Source: Campylobacter aviculae
Lineage (GTDB): Bacteria; Campylobacterota; Campylobacteria; Campylobacterales; Campylobacteraceae
Direction: 5' to 3'
Length of the DNA: 64,000 nt
NCBI RefSeq assembly: GCF_005406215.1
Contig: NZ_NXMA01000006.1
Span: forward strand, 1 to 64,000
Shown here: positions 29,198 through 40,436 of the stretch, in pieces
Layout of the letters: every line of letters starts with the position of its first letter
How positions within the stretch are numbered: position 1 is the first letter of the stretch
Program-made: the position numbers and the translations under genes
Notes under the pieces: model-generated
Seen by the model: the letters and a program-made list of their open reading frames with translations, nothing else
What the model was told of the DNA's origin: nothing
Database searches by the model: none

Positions 29198-30889
29198 ATG
29201 TTAGAAATTGTAATAGTACTTCTTATAGCTTTTGGTTTATCCTTAATTTTTGGACGATATTTATATAAAATTGCTAATTTTAAAAAAACTATTTTTGATT
29301 TTATTTTTAATCCTATAGATACTTTCATTTATAAAATTTGCGCTATCGATAGAAAAAATATGACTTGGAAACAGTATTCTTTTCATTTGTGTATTTTTAA
29401 TCTTTTGGTGGCTATTTTTTCTTTCATTATTTTTTTATTACAAGATAGATTTTTTTTAAATCCTAACTCTATCAAATCAATGCCCATAGATTTGAGTTTA
29501 AATACCGCTATTAGTTTTATTACTAATACTAATTTACAGCATTATAGCGGGGAAAATGCTTTAAGTTTATTTTCTCAAAGCACAGGAATTTTGCTTGCTA
29601 TGTTTGTTTCTGGTGTGAGTGGATATTGTGCTTGTATGGCTTTTTGCAGGGCATTTTGTGGTATGCAAATGGGAAATTATTATGAGGATTTTACTCGCAT
29701 GATGACGCGTTTAATACTTCCTTTGAGTTTTATTATTGCTTTGATTTTTGTTTCACAAGGTGTGGTGCAAAATTATTATCCAAATTTCAATCTAATAACT
29801 TTAGAAAATAAAATTCAAACTATAGCCACAGGTCCTGTTGCTGCTATTGAGTCTATTAAACACTTAGGAACCAATGGTGGAGGATTTTTTGGAGCTAATT
29901 CAAGTATGCCTTTTGAAAATCCTAATGCCTTAACCAATCTTATACAAATTTTATCCATGATGTTAATTCCTAGTTCTTGTGTTGTAGCCTTTGGATTGAT
30001 GATTCATTATAGAAAAGAAAAACAAGGTTTTGCTTTGATGGGAAAGCAAGGTGGAGTTATCTTTGGAGCTATGGGTATTATTTTCTTAATTTCTTTAATT
30101 ATTATCCATTATAGCGAAACTCTTCCAAATCCTAATTTATCTTCTTTAGAACTTAATCAAACTTTGGGAAATTTAGAAGGAAAAGAATTAAGATTTGGAA
30201 CTAATTCATCCAGTTTATTTAGTGCTGTTACAACGTCTTTTACAACAGGAAGTGTTAATAATATGCATGATAGTTTAAACCCTTTAAGCATAGGAGTTAC
30301 TATGCTTAATATGATGCTTAACGTTGCTTTTGGTGGCGATGGTGTTGGGCTTATGAATATGATGATCTATGTTATTTTGTGTGTATTTATTTGTGCCTTG
30401 ATGATAGGAAGAACTCCGGAGTTTTTAGGAAAAAAAATAGAAAGTAGGCAAATGAAACTCATCGCCTTAGCTATTTTGATACATCCTTTATTGATCCTTG
30501 TTTTAAGCGTTTTTGGGGTAATTTTTGCAAAAGATAGTATCACAAATCCTAGCTTTCATGGTTTAGCTCAAATTTTATATGAATTTACATCCGCAACTGC
30601 AAATAATGGATCTGGGCTTGAGGGACTTAAAGATAATGATTTGTTTTGGAATTTAAGCACAGCTTTTGCAATGTTTTGCGGGCGTTATCTTATTTTGATT
30701 ATACAATTAGCAATTGCAGGATCATTTTTAAATCAAAAAACCCAAGAAAATAATACAAATACCTTAAAAACAGATACTTTGACTTTTATGTTTGTTTTAA
30801 TTTGTATCGTTTATATTTTTGCGGCATTAACTTTTTTTCCAGTGCTGACACTTTCTAGTGTGGCTGAATATTTATCTTTATGGCATTAA
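29198..30889 (+). CDS. kdpA: Potassium-transporting ATPase, channel subunit KdpA
   Basis: KdpA binds and translocates K+ and is related to the superfamily of K+ transporters. Ten or so transmembrane helices and pore-loop motifs are visible ([41 protein letters not shown]). At 563 residues it is full length. An AAAGGAATAAT site precedes the ATG. The gene is intact here, whereas I recall it as broken in C. jejuni NCTC 11168. Confidence 0.95.
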   Translation: MLEIVIVLLIAFGLSLIFGRYLYKIANFKKTIFDFIFNPIDTFIYKICAIDRKNMTWKQYSFHLCIFNLLVAIFSFIIFLLQDRFFLNPNSIKSMPIDLSLNTAISFITNTNLQHYSGENALSLFSQSTGILLAMFVSGVSGYCACMAFCRAFCGMQMGNYYEDFTRMMTRLILPLSFIIALIFVSQGVVQNYYPNFNLITLENKIQTIATGPVAAIESIKHLGTNGGGFFGANSSMPFENPNALTNLIQILSMMLIPSSCVVAFGLMIHYRKEKQGFALMGKQGGVIFGAMGIIFLISLIIIHYSETLPNPNLSSLELNQTLGNLEGKELRFGTNSSSLFSAVTTSFTTGSVNNMHDSLNPLSIGVTMLNMMLNVAFGGDGVGLMNMMIYVILCVFICALMIGRTPEFLGKKIESRQMKLIALAILIHPLLILVLSVFGVIFAKDSITNPSFHGLAQILYEFTSATANNGSGLEGLKDNDLFWNLSTAFAMFCGRYLILIIQLAIAGSFLNQKTQENNTNTLKTDTLTFMFVLICIVYIFAALTFFPVLTLSSVAEYLSLWH

Positions 30890-30902
30890 ACAAGGAGAAC
30901 TA

Positions 30903-32948
30903 ATGTCTAAAAAACAAAATAAACTTATCACAAAAGAAATTTTAAACACCGCAATCAAAGGAGCATTTTTTAAATTTGATCCGCGTTTTATGATCAAAAA
31001 TCCTACAATGTTTATGGTAGAAATTGGTTTTATTATCACGCTTATTTTAAGTTTTTTTCCTAGTTTATTTGGAGGCGATCATCAAGAAAGAATTTATAAT
31101 ATTTTAATCACCTTAGTTCTTTTTATTACTTTATTGTTTGCAAATTTTGCAGAAAGTATAGCCGAGGGTAGAGGAAAGGCACAGGCGGCCACTTTAAAGC
31201 AAAGTAAAAAAGACTTTAAGGCAAGAGTGATTAAAAATGATGGCAGTGAAGAAATGCTAAGTGCTAGTAAATTAAAAATCGGAGACATCGTTCTAGTTAA
31301 AGCAGGAGAACTTATACCTAATGATGGAGAGGTTATCGAAGGGGCGGCTAGTGTTGATGAATCAGCAATTACTGGAGAAAGTGCGCCTGTGATGCGTGAA
31401 GCAGGGGGTGATTTTTCTTCTGTAACTGGAGGAACAACGGTTTTAACAGATTTTTTAAAAATTAAAATTTTAGTCGGTGCTGGAGAAAGCTTTTTGGATA
31501 AAATGATCAATTTAGTCGAAGGAGCTGCGCGTCAAAAAACACCTAATGAAATCGCATTAAATATTCTTTTAATTGTTCTTAGTCTAAGTTTTTTAATCGT
31601 TGTGGTTAGTTTGTATCCTTTTATAGAATTTTTAAATGTTAATTTGCCTATTTCTTGGTTAGTTGCTCTACTTGTATGTTTGATTCCTACTACTATTGGA
31701 GGACTTCTTTCGGCTATAGGTATAGCAGGAATGGATAGAGTAACTCGTTTTAATGTAATAGCACTTTCTGGAAAAGCCGTGGAGAGTTGTGGTGATGTTG
31801 ATACCATGATCTTAGATAAAACAGGTACGATCACTTTTGGAAATCGTTTGGCTAATGAATTTTATGAAGTTCAAGGAGTAGATAGGGAGCGATTGATCCA
31901 TGCTTGTTTATTATCTTCTTTAAAAGATGAAACTCCAGAAGGAAAAAGTATTGTTGCGTTAGCAGGTAAAATGGGATATCAACGCGATCAAGAAGAAATT
32001 CAAGAAGTGATCGAATTTAGTGCTCAAAATAGAATGAGTGGGGTTAATTTAAAAGATGGCACTCAAATTCGCAAAGGGGCTTTTGATACGATTAAGGCCT
32101 ATATTGATGAAATGGGTGGAGAAATTCCAAGTGATTTGGAAGCAAAAGTCATGCAAATTTCAAATCTAGGTGGAACTCCTTTAGTGGTAAGTCAAGATAA
32201 GGAAATTTTAGGAGTAATTTATCTAAAAGATACTGTAAAGCCAGGTCTTAAAGAACGATTTGCAAAATTAAGAAAAATGGGCATAAAAACACTTATGTGC
32301 ACAGGAGACAATCCCTTAACAGCGGCTACAATAGCCAAAGAAGCCGGACTTGATGGTTTTATAGCAGAATGTAAGCCAGAAGATAAAATAGAAGCTATAA
32401 AAAAAGAACAAGCTGAAGGTAAAATTGTCGCAATGACAGGAGATGGCACTAATGATGCTCCAGCACTCGCACAAGCTGATGTTGGTATAGCGATGAATTC
32501 AGGAACTGCAGCTGCTAAAGAAGCTGCTAATATGATTGATCTTGACTCTAATCCTACAAAAATTTTAGAAATTGTTGAAATAGGCAAAGGTTTATTGATC
32601 ACTAGAGGAAGTTTGACAACCTTTAGCATGGCTAATGATATTGCTAAGTATTTTGCCATTTTACCAGCTATGTTTAGTGTGGTTTTGCCGCAGATGCAAA
32701 TTTTAAATATTATGCATTTAGCAACTCCACAAAGTGCTATTTTATCAGCATTGATTTTTAATGCTGTGATTATTCCTTTGCTTATACCTATTGCTATGCG
32801 TGGTGTTAAATTTAGACCTATGAAAAGTGAAATGTTACTTTTAAGAAATTTAGGGATTTATGGAATTGGAGGGGTGATCGCTCCTTTTATTGGTATTAAA
32901 ATCATCGATATTCCTACGGCTTGGCTACTTGGAATTTTAGGAGTTTGA
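30903..32948 (+). CDS. kdpB: Potassium-transporting P-type ATPase KdpB
   Basis: KdpB hydrolyses ATP for high-affinity K+ uptake. The phosphorylation motif [10 protein letters not shown], the TGES actuator loop (ITGESAPV) and the hinge [16 protein letters not shown] are all intact. It has 681 residues. The ATG at 30903, with AAGGAGAA just upstream, is preferred to an earlier ATG inside kdpA. It is followed 2 bases later by kdpC. Confidence 0.96.
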   Translation: MSKKQNKLITKEILNTAIKGAFFKFDPRFMIKNPTMFMVEIGFIITLILSFFPSLFGGDHQERIYNILITLVLFITLLFANFAESIAEGRGKAQAATLKQSKKDFKARVIKNDGSEEMLSASKLKIGDIVLVKAGELIPNDGEVIEGAASVDESAITGESAPVMREAGGDFSSVTGGTTVLTDFLKIKILVGAGESFLDKMINLVEGAARQKTPNEIALNILLIVLSLSFLIVVVSLYPFIEFLNVNLPISWLVALLVCLIPTTIGGLLSAIGIAGMDRVTRFNVIALSGKAVESCGDVDTMILDKTGTITFGNRLANEFYEVQGVDRERLIHACLLSSLKDETPEGKSIVALAGKMGYQRDQEEIQEVIEFSAQNRMSGVNLKDGTQIRKGAFDTIKAYIDEMGGEIPSDLEAKVMQISNLGGTPLVVSQDKEILGVIYLKDTVKPGLKERFAKLRKMGIKTLMCTGDNPLTAATIAKEAGLDGFIAECKPEDKIEAIKKEQAEGKIVAMTGDGTNDAPALAQADVGIAMNSGTAAAKEAANMIDLDSNPTKILEIVEIGKGLLITRGSLTTFSMANDIAKYFAILPAMFSVVLPQMQILNIMHLATPQSAILSALIFNAVIIPLLIPIAMRGVKFRPMKSEMLLLRNLGIYGIGGVIAPFIGIKIIDIPTAWLLGILGV

Positions 32949-32950
32949 TT

Positions 32951-33592
32951 ATGATTAGAACTTTGCTTAGTTTTTTTATCGTTATGCTTGTTTTGTGTTG
33001 TGCTATTTATCCTTTTACATTAAATGAGATAGCTAAATTTGTTTTTCCTTATGAGGCGAGTGGAAGTTTAATCGATGAAAATGGACAAGCTACACTTGAT
33101 GTAAATAAAGCGGTTGGATCAGAGCTTTTAGGTCAAGCTTTTAACAAGCCTTATTTTTTACATGGAAGAAGTTCAGCTGTAAATTATAATACAAGTGATA
33201 TTAATCAAAGCAGTGTTAATTCAGGTGGTTTTAATTATGCTATGTCTAATCCTGCATTAAAAGAGCGCATGATAAAGGATTTAAATCAATTTTTAAAGCA
33301 AAATCCAAATGTTTCAAAAAAGGAAATTCCAATTGATTTATTAAGTGCTTCAGCTTCAGGATTTGATCCGCATATTAGTAAACAAGCAGCATGGGTACAA
33401 ATTCCTCGTATAGTCAAATTTTCAAAATTAAGTAAAAATCAAGTAGAAAAAATCATTAATAATAGCACGCAAGATAAATTTTTAGGTATTTTTGGCGAGA
33501 TGAAAGTTAATGTTTTAAAAGCGAATATAGCTATAAATAAGGCCATGAAAAAGAGTAAAAATGCAACGACAAACACCCGAACAAATTCTTAA
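32951..33592 (+). CDS. kdpC: Potassium-transporting ATPase subunit KdpC
   Basis: KdpC is the bitopic subunit that supports KdpB. One N-terminal transmembrane helix (residues ~5-25) is followed by a periplasmic domain with GSELLGQAF, YFLHGRSSAVNYN, LSASASGFDPHIS and ARV-type helices. It is 213 residues long, slightly more than the E. coli protein, with a Lys/Asn/Thr-rich tail. The ATG at 32951 follows kdpB by 2 bases. The 3' end overlaps kdpD by 32 bases. Confidence 0.95.
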   Translation: MIRTLLSFFIVMLVLCCAIYPFTLNEIAKFVFPYEASGSLIDENGQATLDVNKAVGSELLGQAFNKPYFLHGRSSAVNYNTSDINQSSVNSGGFNYAMSNPALKERMIKDLNQFLKQNPNVSKKEIPIDLLSASASGFDPHISKQAAWVQIPRIVKFSKLSKNQVEKIINNSTQDKFLGIFGEMKVNVLKANIAINKAMKKSKNATTNTRTNS

Positions 33593-35492
33593 AAAATTTG
33601 AAGTAAAAGCCAAAGAAGAGGAAAAAAATAAATTTGCTAAACTAAAAATATTTTTAGGTTATGCAGCAGGATCTGGAAAAACCTATGCTATGTTAAGCGA
33701 GGCTAGAAATTTATTGCAAAATGGAGTCGATGTCGTTTTAGGTTATATAGAACCCCATGATAGACCTGAAACTATGAATTTGACTGAAGGTTTTGAAAGT
33801 ATTGAAAATCTTGAAATTTCTTATAAAAATATCATTTTGAAAGAATTTGATTTGGATGCTACTTTAAAAAGAAAACCAGCTTTGGTTTTAGTCGATGAGT
33901 TAGCACACACAAATGCGAAAGGCCTTAGAAATGAAAAGCGTTTTCAAGATATAGAAGAGTTATTGAAGGCGGGAATCGATGTTTATACTACTTTAAATAT
34001 CCAGCATTTAGAAAGTTTAAATGATTTGGTGGCAAATATTAGCAAAATAGAAGTTAAAGAAAGAATTCCTGATCGTATTTTTGATGAAGCCGATCAAGTA
34101 GAACTCGTAGATATTGAGCCCAATAAGCTTTTAAAAAGGATGCAAGAGGGTAAAATTTATAAAGAAAAACAGGCTAAGTTAGCTTTAGAAAATTTTTTCA
34201 GACAAGAAAGATTGATAGCCTTAAGAGAAATTGCTTTAAGAAGACTTGCATCAAGAGTCAATGTAAGAGCAAATGAGCAAAGACTTATCAATGATGATTT
34301 AACTTATCATACCGGAGAGCATATTTTAGTTTGTATCAATGAAAGTAATGCTAAGGTTATCAGATCGGCTGCAAGACTTGCAAGTGCTTTTCACGCAAAA
34401 TTAAGTGCTATTTGTATAAAAAATTCTAACCTTGAGGAAGATAAGCTGTTGAAACAAAATTTAGAACTTGCAAAAAGTTTTGATGCTGAAATTATAAGTA
34501 TTTATGATGAAGATGTAGCAAATCAAATTGCTGAATATTCAAACATTAGCAATGTTTCTAAAATAGTTTTGGGAAAAAATAAAAATAGAAAAAAATTTAA
34601 AGAAGAGATTTTTGAAGCTGTGGCAAATAAAGCTCCTAATATTGACTTATATTTAGTTAATGAAAGTGAGATTAAAACACTTAAAACATCTAAAAAGAGA
34701 AATTTTAATTTTTTAAATTTTATTAAAATTAATACAATTTTATTTTTAGCTATAATTATAGCTTTTGTATTTCATAGATTTGATACTCAACCAAGCAATA
34801 TAGTCATGGTTTTTATTTTAGCTGTCTTTGCTTCTTCTTTTATATCGGATAATAAATTTTATGCATTTTATTCTTCCTTAATAAGCGTTTTAACTTATAA
34901 TTTTTTCTTCTCAAGTCCTTTTTTTAGTTTTAAAATTTATGATAGTGGAAATATTATCACCTTTGCAACGATGTTTATAGTCGGGTTTTTAACTTCTGTT
35001 TTTACAAGAAGATTAAAATTACAATCTAAAGATCTTGCAAAGAGAGCTTATAGAACTGCAATTTTACTTGAAAATAGTGAAAAATTAGCTAGAGTGAAAA
35101 GCAAACAAGAGCTTTGGGAGCAGCTTGGAAACCAGGCTTTGAAATTATTAAATTTGCCTATTATTATCTATCCTATGAATAAAAACAATATTTTATCCAA
35201 ACCTTTATTATTTTTTAACGATGATAAGCAAATGTTGAAAAATTGTTTTAGTGCTGATGAAATTGCTATAGCACAGTGGGTAGCTACAAATCGTGAAAGA
35301 GCAGGAGTTTGTACCAATACCTTACCTAATGCTAATGCAATGTATTTACCCATAGAGGATGGAGAAAAGACAAAAGGAGTTATTGGTATAGTTTTAAAAG
35401 AAAAGCGTCCTTTGCAAGATTTTGAATATGAAATTTTAAATGCCTTGATTAATGAAGTTGGAGTGAGAACAAGAGATATTTTTTTATTATAA
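33561..35492 (+). CDS. kdpD: KdpD-like sensor lacking the histidine kinase domain
   Basis: The N-terminal KdpD domain has a Walker A-like GYAAGSGKT and the DELAHTN motif. A universal-stress-protein domain (~250-370), four transmembrane helices (~385-490) and a GAF domain (~510-643) follow. The protein stops at residue 643, where E. coli KdpD (894 residues) continues into HisKA and HATPase. No H-box, N-box or kdpE follows; uvrB converges on it within the next few bases. The truncated form is also known from C. jejuni (Cj0679). It may act as a K+ or c-di-AMP-type sensor without phosphotransfer, but this is speculation. Confidence 0.9.
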   Translation: MQRQTPEQILKKFEVKAKEEEKNKFAKLKIFLGYAAGSGKTYAMLSEARNLLQNGVDVVLGYIEPHDRPETMNLTEGFESIENLEISYKNIILKEFDLDATLKRKPALVLVDELAHTNAKGLRNEKRFQDIEELLKAGIDVYTTLNIQHLESLNDLVANISKIEVKERIPDRIFDEADQVELVDIEPNKLLKRMQEGKIYKEKQAKLALENFFRQERLIALREIALRRLASRVNVRANEQRLINDDLTYHTGEHILVCINESNAKVIRSAARLASAFHAKLSAICIKNSNLEEDKLLKQNLELAKSFDAEIISIYDEDVANQIAEYSNISNVSKIVLGKNKNRKKFKEEIFEAVANKAPNIDLYLVNESEIKTLKTSKKRNFNFLNFIKINTILFLAIIIAFVFHRFDTQPSNIVMVFILAVFASSFISDNKFYAFYSSLISVLTYNFFFSSPFFSFKIYDSGNIITFATMFIVGFLTSVFTRRLKLQSKDLAKRAYRTAILLENSEKLARVKSKQELWEQLGNQALKLLNLPIIIYPMNKNNILSKPLLFFNDDKQMLKNCFSADEIAIAQWVATNRERAGVCTNTLPNANAMYLPIEDGEKTKGVIGIVLKEKRPLQDFEYEILNALINEVGVRTRDIFLL

Positions 35493-37460
35493 ATTTTTCA
35501 TTTTATTGATCTCATCTCTTATAGCCGCTGCTTTTTCAAATTCAAGAGCTTTTGCTGCTTCTAGCATTTGTTTTCGAAGTTCTTTTATAATTTTAGATCT
35601 TTCACTAGCTGGCATTTTTTCGAATTTTTTACCCTTACGGTAAATTTCTCCCAAATCTTCCTCATTTTTTAAACTTTCTTCTATGTGACGTTTAACTGAG
35701 GTTGGAGTAATATTGTGTTTTTTGTTATAGGCTTCTTGAAGTTTGCGACGTTCGTTGGTTGTATCCATAGCTTCTTGCATGGATTTTGTGATTTTTTTGC
35801 AAAAAAGCAATACTTTTCCATTGACATTTCTTGCAGCCCTTCCCATAGTCTGTATAAGACTTGTTGTACTTCTTAAAAATCCTTCTTTGTCAGCATCCAT
35901 AATGGCAATGAGTGAAACTTCAGGCAAATCAAGCCCTTCTCTAAGCAAATTGATACCAATTAACATATCAAAAGCACCACTTCTAAGGTTTCTAATGATT
36001 TCATTGCGTTCTATCGCATCAATATCTGAATGCATGTATTTTACTTTAATACCAAGCTCTAAATAATACCTTGTAAGTTCTTCGGCTAATTTTTTAGTCA
36101 GCACTGTAACTAAGACACGTTCATTTTTATCGATCACTTTTTTAGCTTCGTCAAATAAAATTTCAACTTGATTGTCGCTATCTTTTAATTCTATAAGTGG
36201 ATCAAGTAAGCCCGTTGGACGCATAATTTGATGAAAAATATTCTCTTTACTTAGTTCAAGCTCTAGGGGTGCTGGGGTAGCTGAAACAAAAAGAAATTGA
36301 CAATTTTTATGGATAAATTCGTCAAACATTAAAGGACGATTATCAAGGGCTGAAGGCAAACGAAAACCATAATCTACTAAAGTTTGCTTTCTACTTCTAT
36401 CTCCAGCAAACATTCCGCGAAATTGAGGCAATGAAACATGACTTTCATCAACAATGACAAGAAATTTTCTATCTTTAATCGCAAAATAATCAAATAGAGT
36501 ATAGGGTGTATCTCCGGCTTTTAATCCTGTTAAATGTCTAGCATAGTTTTCTACGCCTTTACACATACCTGTGCTTGTAAGCATTTCAAGATCAAATTCA
36601 ACACGTTGTTTTAAACGTTGATGCTCTACGAGCTTATTTTCGAGTTCAAATTGAGCTAAGCGTTCGTTTAATTCTTGCTTGATATCTTTAATAGCTTGTT
36701 TTAAACGCATTTCACCGACGCTAAATTGACTTGTAGGATATAAAATAAAGCGTTTTAAATCTTTGCCTTTTTTATTTTCTAAAACATTGTAATGATACAT
36801 ACTGTCTAACTCATCGCCAAAAAATTCAAGCCTTACTACTTCATCCTCATAATAAGCAGGATAAATATCTATAATATCGCCTTGCACGCGAAAATCTGCA
36901 CGATCAAAAAAATTATCATTTCTTTTATAGCCCATATCTACAAGTTTTTTAAGAAGTTCTTTTTGTGAAATTTGCATACCAAGTTCAAAAATTAAAACCA
37001 TTCCAATGTATTCATTTGGATTTCCAAGCCCATAGTTAGCCGAAACACTTGCAATGCATACAACATCTTCATAGCTTAAAAGCGAAGCTGTAGCACTAAG
37101 TCTTAATCTTTCTAGATCTTCATTGGTGGAGCTATCTTTTTCTATAAAAACATCCGTGCGTGGAATATAGGCTTCTGGTTGATAATAATCATAATAAGAA
37201 ATAAAATATTCCACATGATTTTTAGAAAAAAAGCCTTTAAATTCGCTATAAAGTTGGGCACACAAGCTTTTATTATGACTCATAATAAGAGTTGGCATTT
37301 GAAGTTCTTTGATGACATTAGCCATAGTAAAAGTTTTTCCGCTACCTGTTACACCTAATAAAGTTTGATATTTGTTACCTTTTTTAATACTTTTTACTAT
37401 GCCTTCTATAGCTTGTTTTTGATCAGGACTTGGTTTAAATTCACTTGTAAGTTCTAACAT
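35487..37460 (-). CDS. uvrB: UvrABC excinuclease subunit B
   Basis: UvrB verifies damage in nucleotide-excision repair. The Walker [11 protein letters not shown] is at residues ~38-47, the beta-hairpin region [12 protein letters not shown] follows, DESHV is the Walker B, and the C-terminal UVR motif ([20 protein letters not shown]) is present. It has 657 residues. It converges with kdpD and overlaps it by 6 bases, with no room for a separate terminator. Confidence 0.96.
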   Translation of the reverse strand: MLELTSEFKPSPDQKQAIEGIVKSIKKGNKYQTLLGVTGSGKTFTMANVIKELQMPTLIMSHNKSLCAQLYSEFKGFFSKNHVEYFISYYDYYQPEAYIPRTDVFIEKDSSTNEDLERLRLSATASLLSYEDVVCIASVSANYGLGNPNEYIGMVLIFELGMQISQKELLKKLVDMGYKRNDNFFDRADFRVQGDIIDIYPAYYEDEVVRLEFFGDELDSMYHYNVLENKKGKDLKRFILYPTSQFSVGEMRLKQAIKDIKQELNERLAQFELENKLVEHQRLKQRVEFDLEMLTSTGMCKGVENYARHLTGLKAGDTPYTLFDYFAIKDRKFLVIVDESHVSLPQFRGMFAGDRSRKQTLVDYGFRLPSALDNRPLMFDEFIHKNCQFLFVSATPAPLELELSKENIFHQIMRPTGLLDPLIELKDSDNQVEILFDEAKKVIDKNERVLVTVLTKKLAEELTRYYLELGIKVKYMHSDIDAIERNEIIRNLRSGAFDMLIGINLLREGLDLPEVSLIAIMDADKEGFLRSTTSLIQTMGRAARNVNGKVLLFCKKITKSMQEAMDTTNERRKLQEAYNKKHNITPTSVKRHIEESLKNEEDLGEIYRKGKKFEKMPASERSKIIKELRKQMLEAAKALEFEKAAAIRDEINKMKNL

Positions 37461-37552
37461 TAATATTCGCTTTTATAAAATTTCTAATGTTAAAAATTTT
37501 AAAAGAAAATACTTTAATTAAAATTAATCCATAAAAATTTATTTTTTTTTGC

Positions 37553-37558
37553 TACAAT
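37553..37558 (+). promoter_or_regulatory. -10 box (TACAAT) upstream of the coiled-coil gene
   Basis: A long T run followed by TGCTACAATTATAG is a good Campylobacter housekeeping promoter, ~52 bases before the ATG at 37610. AAGAAGGCGAAAA provides the ribosome-binding site. Confidence 0.65.
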
Positions 37559-37609
37559 TATAGAAATATTTTCTATATTTAAATTTTCAATACAAAGAAG
37601 GCGAAAAAT

Positions 37610-37840
37610 ATGTTTGATGAAAAAATTATTAACACAATGTCGGATAAAGTTAATGAGCTTATTGAAAAGTATAATGAAGTGTGCGAAGCAAATGAGAATT
37701 TAAGAAATGAACTTGTAAGCGTCAAAGCACAAAATGAAGCAAAAAGCAATCAAATTATGCGTCTTGAAGAGGAATTAAAATCTCGCAATATAGAAAGTGA
37801 AGATATTTTCAAGAAAATCGAGGCAGTTCTTGGCAAGTGA
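37610..37840 (+). CDS. Small coiled-coil protein of unknown function
   Basis: The product has 76 residues, nearly all a heptad-like helix rich in Glu, Asn and Lys (NELIEKYNEVCEANENLR). No membrane or signal segment. It resembles small ZapB-like division proteins in size and composition, but nothing specific supports that. It leads a run of small genes before priA and corresponds to Cj0681. Confidence 0.75.
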   Translation: MFDEKIINTMSDKVNELIEKYNEVCEANENLRNELVSVKAQNEAKSNQIMRLEEELKSRNIESEDIFKKIEAVLGK

Positions 37841-38075
37841 TAATTTAAAACAAGTAATTATCAATGTTTCTGCAAAAGATTTCATTGTTAAATGTAGTGA
37901 AGAATTTGCCAACATTTTAGAAGATGATATCGCTTTAATTTCTGGCGGAACAAAAAAAATTGAACTCAAGCGTTTTGTGGATGCTTTTGTGAAAAAAAGT
38001 TATGAAAATTATATTTTAGAAAGAGAGCTTAAAAAACTTATAAAAGCTATCAATGAAGAACTCCCAGTAAAATGA
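37830..38075 (+). CDS. Hypothetical protein (Cj0682-like)
   Basis: I do not recognise this 81-residue protein. It is soluble, with alternating acidic and basic helices and the segment IALISGGTKKIELKR. I chose the TTG at 37830, which has GAGG 6 bases upstream and overlaps the previous stop by 11 bases. An ATG at 37797 would overlap the preceding gene by 44 bases and add residues that read as its shadow. Its stop overlaps the pseudopilin start in ATGA form. Confidence 0.65.
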   Translation: MASDNLKQVIINVSAKDFIVKCSEEFANILEDDIALISGGTKKIELKRFVDAFVKKSYENYILERELKKLIKAINEELPVK

Positions 38076-38518
38076 AAAGAGCTTTTACCTTGCTCGAACT
38101 TGTTTTTGTTGTATTTATCTTAGGGATACTTGCAAGTTTAGCTTTAACCTTCTCAGGTAAAAATAAAGATGAAGCTAAAATTTTAAAATTAAAAATAGAT
38201 TATGAGATGTTAAGTTCGGCTTTATCGCTTATGCGTACTCAAGCTGAACTTAAAGAAATAAATGGTTTTTTATCTAAGCTTGATAATGCTAAATTCAATA
38301 CCCCAAAAGAAAAACTTTTTTATTGTGATAATAAACAAGATTGTAGCTATTCTTTGCTTAGTTCTCCTATTTATTCTGATTTTAAATCTTGGATGAAAAT
38401 TGCATCCAATCAATATAGATTTTTTCTTAATTCAAAAGAATATGTTGATTTTATTTATAATTCTAAAGAAGGTATTTTAGAGTGCATAAATTCAAAATAT
38501 TGTAAAGATTTACAATGA
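38072..38518 (+). CDS. Type IV pilin-like (pseudopilin) protein
   Basis: The N-terminus is a short basic leader MKRA followed by FTLLELVFVVFILGILASLA, the class III prepilin signal with the conserved Glu5 of the mature form. Cleavage by prepilin peptidase would fall between Ala and Phe; most prepilins have Gly there. The 148-residue protein has four cysteines in the C-terminal half. It lies between two small genes and priA, not in a pilus cluster. A role in DNA uptake is plausible, since Campylobacter makes pseudopilins for competence but no type IV pili. Confidence 0.8.
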   Translation: MKRAFTLLELVFVVFILGILASLALTFSGKNKDEAKILKLKIDYEMLSSALSLMRTQAELKEINGFLSKLDNAKFNTPKEKLFYCDNKQDCSYSLLSSPIYSDFKSWMKIASNQYRFFLNSKEYVDFIYNSKEGILECINSKYCKDLQ

Positions 38519-40353
38519 GATATTATGAAGTGTCAGTCTTTGGGCTATATTTACAAAATTTAATTTTTCATAGTGAAAAGGAAATCCCTGTCTTAAGTGA
38601 AGTAATTATAGATGTAAAAATGAAAAAAAATCTTAGAGCCTTAGTAATTAAAGAATGCGAAAAACCAGATTTTCAAACAAAAGCTATTAAAGAGCTTACA
38701 CCTTTTTCTTTAAGTAAATCTCAATTTGAACTCGCGCAATTTATTTCTTATTATTATGCAGCCAAAATGGGTTTTGTTTTGGGTTTTTTTTCAACAAGTA
38801 AAGAGTATAGCTGTAAAAAACTAGAAATTACTAAAGAGCCAAATTTAAGTTTAGAACAACAAAAAGCTTTAGAATTTTTAAACAATCAAACAAGTTCTTT
38901 ACTTTTTGCAGATACTGGAAGCGGTAAAACTGAAATTTATGTTTCTTTAATCAGGGATTATTTAGAAAAAGGAAAGCAAGTCTTATTTTTAATGCCTGAA
39001 ATTTCACTCACTTCTCAAATGAAAAAACGTTTGCAAATGTATTTTGAAGACTGTTTTTTTTTATGGCACTCCAAGGTTTCTAAAAAGAAAAAACAAGAAT
39101 GTTTAGAAAGCTTTAATGAAGGCAAAGCTTTATTGATTGCTGGAGCGAGATCAGCACTTTTTTTGCCTTTTAGAAATTTAGGTTTAATTGTGGTAGATGA
39201 AGAGCATGATAATTCTTATAAAGCTTCAAATCAACCCTATTTAAATGTTAGAGATTTGGCGCTTTTTTTAGGAGCTAAATTAAATATTAAAGTCGTTTTA
39301 GGATCCGCAACTCCTTCTTTAACGAGTTTTTATAAGCAAAAGGCATTTAGACTTAAAGGAACATTTTTTGAAAGTAAAAAACATTTTTTATATGATGAAA
39401 ATGAGTTATCATTAAGTCCTATGCTTTTAAATGAAATACAAGCGAGTTTAAATAAACAAAAGCAAGTGATTATTTTTTTACCTACTCGTGCTAATTTTCG
39501 TCAAATTTTTTGTAAAAATTGCGGAGAGACGATAAAGTGTCCATTTTGTTCTATTGCTATGAGCTTGCATAAAAATAGAAATTTATTAAAATGCCATTAT
39601 TGTAATTTTACGAAAAATATCGACCAATCCTGCCCTTCTTGCAAAGGTTTAATGCTAGAAGCTAGAAAGATGGGAACAGCTGAGCTTAAAGAGCTTTTAG
39701 AGTCAAAATTTACCCATGCTAAAATAGCAAAGTTTGATAGTGATGAGATTACGAGTGTTAAAAAATTAAATCATATTTTAAAAGAATTCGATGATAAAAA
39801 AATTGATATACTTATAGGAACTTCTATGCTTGCTAAAGGACATGATTATCACAATGTAGATTTGAGTGTGATTTTGGGTATTGATGAGTACTTGTTTAGA
39901 CCGAATTTTAGAGCGAGTGAAGAGACTTTAGCTTTAGCTATGCAAGTCGCAGGTAGGGCAGGGCGTAAAGGAGAAGCTAGAGTGCTTTTGCAAACTAAAA
40001 ATCGTGCTTTTTTTGAAAAATATATACAAAATTATGATGCTTTTTTGCAAGATGAGCTTGAAAATAGAAAAGGTTTATATCCTCCTTTTAAACGCCTTTT
40101 AAGGCTAATCATAGAAGATAAGGATAAACTAAAGGCACAAAATTTATGCGAGTATTTAGCTGAAAAATTAGCAACGATAAAAAATATAGAACTTATTGGA
40201 TACGGAGCTTGCGGAGTTGAAATGATTAATGCAAGATACCGTTTTCATATCCTTATCCGCAGTGATTCTTATAAGGCTTTAATTGCCATAGAAGAATACG
40301 TTTTGCAATTTAAAAATGTCAATGCAGATATTGATCCTATAGATTTTATGTAA
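38515..40353 (+). CDS. priA: Primosomal protein N' (replication restart helicase PriA)
   Basis: PriA reloads the replisome at stalled forks. The DEAH-type helicase shows Walker A ADTGSGKTE and VVDEEHDNSYK. The zinc-binding region carries CKNCGETIKCPFC and CHYCN...CPSC. GRAGRKGEARVLLQT is motif VI. At 612 residues it is shorter than the E. coli protein (732) because the N-terminal DNA-binding domain is reduced. It overlaps the pseudopilin stop by 4 bases. Confidence 0.93.
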   Translation: MRYYEVSVFGLYLQNLIFHSEKEIPVLSEVIIDVKMKKNLRALVIKECEKPDFQTKAIKELTPFSLSKSQFELAQFISYYYAAKMGFVLGFFSTSKEYSCKKLEITKEPNLSLEQQKALEFLNNQTSSLLFADTGSGKTEIYVSLIRDYLEKGKQVLFLMPEISLTSQMKKRLQMYFEDCFFLWHSKVSKKKKQECLESFNEGKALLIAGARSALFLPFRNLGLIVVDEEHDNSYKASNQPYLNVRDLALFLGAKLNIKVVLGSATPSLTSFYKQKAFRLKGTFFESKKHFLYDENELSLSPMLLNEIQASLNKQKQVIIFLPTRANFRQIFCKNCGETIKCPFCSIAMSLHKNRNLLKCHYCNFTKNIDQSCPSCKGLMLEARKMGTAELKELLESKFTHAKIAKFDSDEITSVKKLNHILKEFDDKKIDILIGTSMLAKGHDYHNVDLSVILGIDEYLFRPNFRASEETLALAMQVAGRAGRKGEARVLLQTKNRAFFEKYIQNYDAFLQDELENRKGLYPPFKRLLRLIIEDKDKLKAQNLCEYLAEKLATIKNIELIGYGACGVEMINARYRFHILIRSDSYKALIAIEEYVLQFKNVNADIDPIDFM

Positions 40354-40436
40354 ATATTAATTTAATCATAAAAATAAACTTTAGTTAAAGCAAAAAAAGT
40401 TAAAATTTTAAAAAATAATATTGAAAAAGAGTTTGT

